Positions 12,755 through 14,199 of a stretch of DNA of 14,199 bases are shown piece after piece; the stretch's first letter is position 1; the number at the start of each line of letters is the position of its first letter. A program made the translations under genes and the position numbers. The DNA is from an uncultured Dechloromonas sp. (lineage in GTDB: Bacteria > Pseudomonadota > Gammaproteobacteria > Burkholderiales > Rhodocyclaceae). The stretch lies in contig CAMKYP010000049.1 of the NCBI GenBank assembly GCA_946477505.1, forward strand, positions 1-14,199, given 5' to 3'. The notes beneath the pieces were generated by a model. That model saw only the letters and a program-made list of their open reading frames with translations. It did no database searches and had not been told where the DNA came from.

Positions 12755-13906
12755 TTGACGAACAGCGACAACGACTTCTTTTGGGAAAGAAGGATTTGCG
12801 AGTGGAGCTATCAGGATGCCATGGAACCCAGCTGGGAGCCTGGGCAAGTAGTGGTAGATCAAGGGAAGCGGCAGCATTTTGCTTTCCTGTTTGCAGACCT
12901 CCATAGCTTTCTCGATGAACTGGTATCGGATACGACAATCCCTTTCGTTCCTCGAGCCTGCACGCGTCGTGGCGGCGACTATGACTTCTCGTCATTGGCG
13001 GAACGCTACTTCACCAAGATTCCGGAGTTTCTGGAGATTGTCGAATGCATGCCACCACAGCTTCTTTACAGCGAGCACATTGAGGCGTTCATCGCTTGCT
13101 GCAAGGACATGGGGCTGTTTGGCCAAACGCTGGACTGGGACGATATCTGGTTCGCCCCCAGCCTGACATATCCGCAATTTGGTAATGCTTCGGCGGCTGA
13201 GTTGTTCAATTTGCTGGTTGCCAATCTTCGTGATCGCTGCCAGTCGCAGAAAACCCAAGCAAGGGCACGAAAAAGGCAGAGCGAGGCTGTCGAACGTGCG
13301 GAGGAATACGAGTCTTACGTCGACGCACTTTTTAAACAATGGACTCGCCTCGTTGTGTTGCGCATCGACCTCGAATACCGGCAAGAGTTCAAGGATCAGA
13401 TCGGCATCTTAGACGCGCTCGCCGATTTGAAACGGTTTTTCAGCAACCGGCGACACAACTCACTTTTCGCAGAACGACGTGGCTACATCGCAAAACTAGA
13501 ATATGGCGTTCTGAAAGGGCTGCACTTCCACCTCATCCTGTTCTTCGATGGCTCAAAACGTGATGGCAGTAAAGACGTTAACCTCGCGAAGGAAATTGGT
13601 AAGTACTGGGAAAAGGTAATCACGAAAGGGCGTGGTAACTACTGGAACATCAACGCCTGCAAGAAGAAATACGAGCAGCGTGGCCAACTGGGTATCGGCG
13701 TAATCGAAGCACGGCAGACGAATTTGGTCGAGAACCTGAAGCAGCGAGTAGTCGGCTATCTCTGCAAATCCACGCAATACGTCACCCTTAGACGGCCGGA
13801 AGCACAAAAGGCCAAGCGCACAATCAAAACCATTCGACGTGGCAAATTCCCTGTTGAGCCGCCAAAAAAACTTGGGCGCCCACGAAAAATCCAAGTGCCA
13901 CCTTGA
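12755..13906 (+). CDS. Inovirus Gp2/YagK-like replication-type protein
   Basis: 383-residue protein. The C-terminal half (about 195-365) matches the inovirus Gp2 / YagK-YfjJ family found in filamentous phages and small prophage elements. WTRLVVLRIDLEYRQEF (196-212) is followed by GLHFHLILFFDGS (255-267), whose H257-F-H259 fits the HUH metal-binding motif of rolling-circle initiators, and by GYLCKSTQY with Y335-x-x-K338, matching the YxxK nucleophile motif. A basic, Ala/Glu/Arg-rich helix (about 160-186) precedes the domain, and the tail KKLGRPRKIQ resembles an AT-hook. The N-terminal 190 residues are not recognised. The start is TTG at 12755, chosen for AGGAG nine bases upstream and for the lack of an ATG before codon 23. 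Rolling-circle initiation is inferred from motifs; the family is poorly characterised. Confidence 0.72.
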   Translation: MTNSDNDFFWERRICEWSYQDAMEPSWEPGQVVVDQGKRQHFAFLFADLHSFLDELVSDTTIPFVPRACTRRGGDYDFSSLAERYFTKIPEFLEIVECMPPQLLYSEHIEAFIACCKDMGLFGQTLDWDDIWFAPSLTYPQFGNASAAELFNLLVANLRDRCQSQKTQARARKRQSEAVERAEEYESYVDALFKQWTRLVVLRIDLEYRQEFKDQIGILDALADLKRFFSNRRHNSLFAERRGYIAKLEYGVLKGLHFHLILFFDGSKRDGSKDVNLAKEIGKYWEKVITKGRGNYWNINACKKKYEQRGQLGIGVIEARQTNLVENLKQRVVGYLCKSTQYVTLRRPEAQKAKRTIKTIRRGKFPVEPPKKLGRPRKIQVPP

Positions 13907-14129
13907 GGCCATTGACTGTTCCCGAGATACGGCCCTCCCCCCAACGCCCCCATTTAAAAAAAACTTTTCGAAGCCTCTTATGAGAGAGATGCGCAGCTCT
14001 GCCTAGAACCCGACCGAGACCCTGTTAAACGTCGATGGATAGGCAGATAGGTGTGCAGACGATACGAGCTGCACATCGGAGATGTTCGCATTCTCTCGGA
14101 GATTTGAAGAGTTTTCCGGAGGAGTTGTG
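13907..14129. other. Non-coding stretch before the interrupted gene
   Basis: Contains an A-run after 13960, a hairpin TGTGCAG (14052-14058) / CTGCACA (14069-14075), and a direct repeat TCGGAGAT at 14076-14083 and 14096-14103 (period 20). Together these look like the regulatory region of the gene that starts at 14130. No supported gene or clear terminator. Confidence 0.45.
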
Positions 14130-14165
14130 ATGATCAGGATCGATAGTGTGTCGGCGCGCGTTTAA
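14130..14165 (+). pseudogene. 5' stub of a gene cut by an IS end
   Basis: A very strong ribosome binding site GGAGGAG (14118-14124) sits five bases before ATG 14130, but the frame reads only MIRIDSVSARV and stops at TAA 14163-14165. The stop and last codons lie inside the IS21-like end that begins near 14147. The simplest reading is that a real gene lost its body to the insertion, with only about five native codons left. The product cannot be identified. Confidence 0.45.
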
Positions 14166-14199
14166 ATTTGACCACCTGTGCGCGTTGAATTTTGACCAG
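14147..14199. mobile_element. Terminal repeats of an IS21-family-like element (partial)
   Basis: Starts TGTGTCGGCGCGCG and contains two copies, 24 bases apart, of GCGCGTTxAAxTTTGACCA (from 14156 and from 14180). Multiple internal repeats of a TTGACCA-type motif next to a TGT end are typical of IS21-family termini, which are bound by the IstA transposase. The exact first base (14147 or 14149) and the transposase genes cannot be seen because the window ends here. Recognition is from general pattern, not a database match. Confidence 0.6.

Larger units (their letters stand above)
8486..14199 (+). mobile_element. Integrative element at tRNA-Leu (right end outside window)
   Basis: A tRNA gene followed at once by phased repeats, an integrase-arm-domain gene, a P4-type tyrosine integrase, an AlpA regulator, phage-like Gp2/YagK genes and an IS end is the usual layout of a genomic island or satellite-type prophage. 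Base composition is visibly more AT-rich and codon use less biased than in the nir genes. No second copy of the tRNA 3' end was seen, so the far junction lies beyond the window. There are no capsid, tail or conjugation genes here. Confidence 0.85.

Overview
The window reads as a chromosomal segment of a denitrifying betaproteobacterium, plausibly of the Rhodocyclales (a Dechloromonas/Azospira/Thauera-like genome). This rests on the GC-rich nir genes, the NirDL fusion, the betaproteobacterial-type infA start beside a cold-shock gene, and overall codon use. It is inference; no database search was run.

Left end (1-570): the first codons of infA (IF-1) and a complete cspA-type cold-shock gene, both on the minus strand, with a recognisable csp promoter and long 5' leader and a strong hairpin between the two genes.

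Core (571-6955, minus strand): a tightly packed denitrification operon in the order nirS, diheme cytochrome c-552 (NirB-like), a small blue-copper protein, nirC, nirF, nirDL (fused), nirG, nirH. NirS is the periplasmic cytochrome cd1 nitrite reductase. NirDL, NirG and NirH form siroheme decarboxylase, and NirF is a later heme d1 enzyme. The c-type cytochromes and the cupredoxin are probable electron carriers. Divergently at 7216, nirE/cobA makes precorrin-2, the entry point to siroheme and heme d1, and overlaps a small Rap1a/Tai-like secreted protein gene. A perfect FNR/DNR-type box (TTGATACTCATCAA) sits between nirS and nirE and could serve both directions. nirJ and nirN are absent from the window.

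Right half (8401-14199, mostly plus strand): tRNA-Leu(CAA) followed directly by an integrated mobile element. Next to the tRNA are three helically phased 10-bp repeats and a terminator. Then come a stand-alone integrase-arm-domain (DUF4102) gene, a full tyrosine integrase, a 390-bp non-coding stretch, an AlpA-type regulator, a 72-nt nested inverted repeat, an unrecognised ORF, and two tandem proteins resembling the inovirus Gp2/YagK-YfjJ family. The second of these keeps an apparent HUH motif (HFH) and a YxxK motif; the first has YRY in place of HUH. A long hairpin lies between them. The window ends in what looks like the terminal repeats of an IS21-family insertion sequence, which seems to have cut off the next gene just after its start. 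The most interesting part is this integrase plus paired active/degenerate Rep-like element with its structured DNA.
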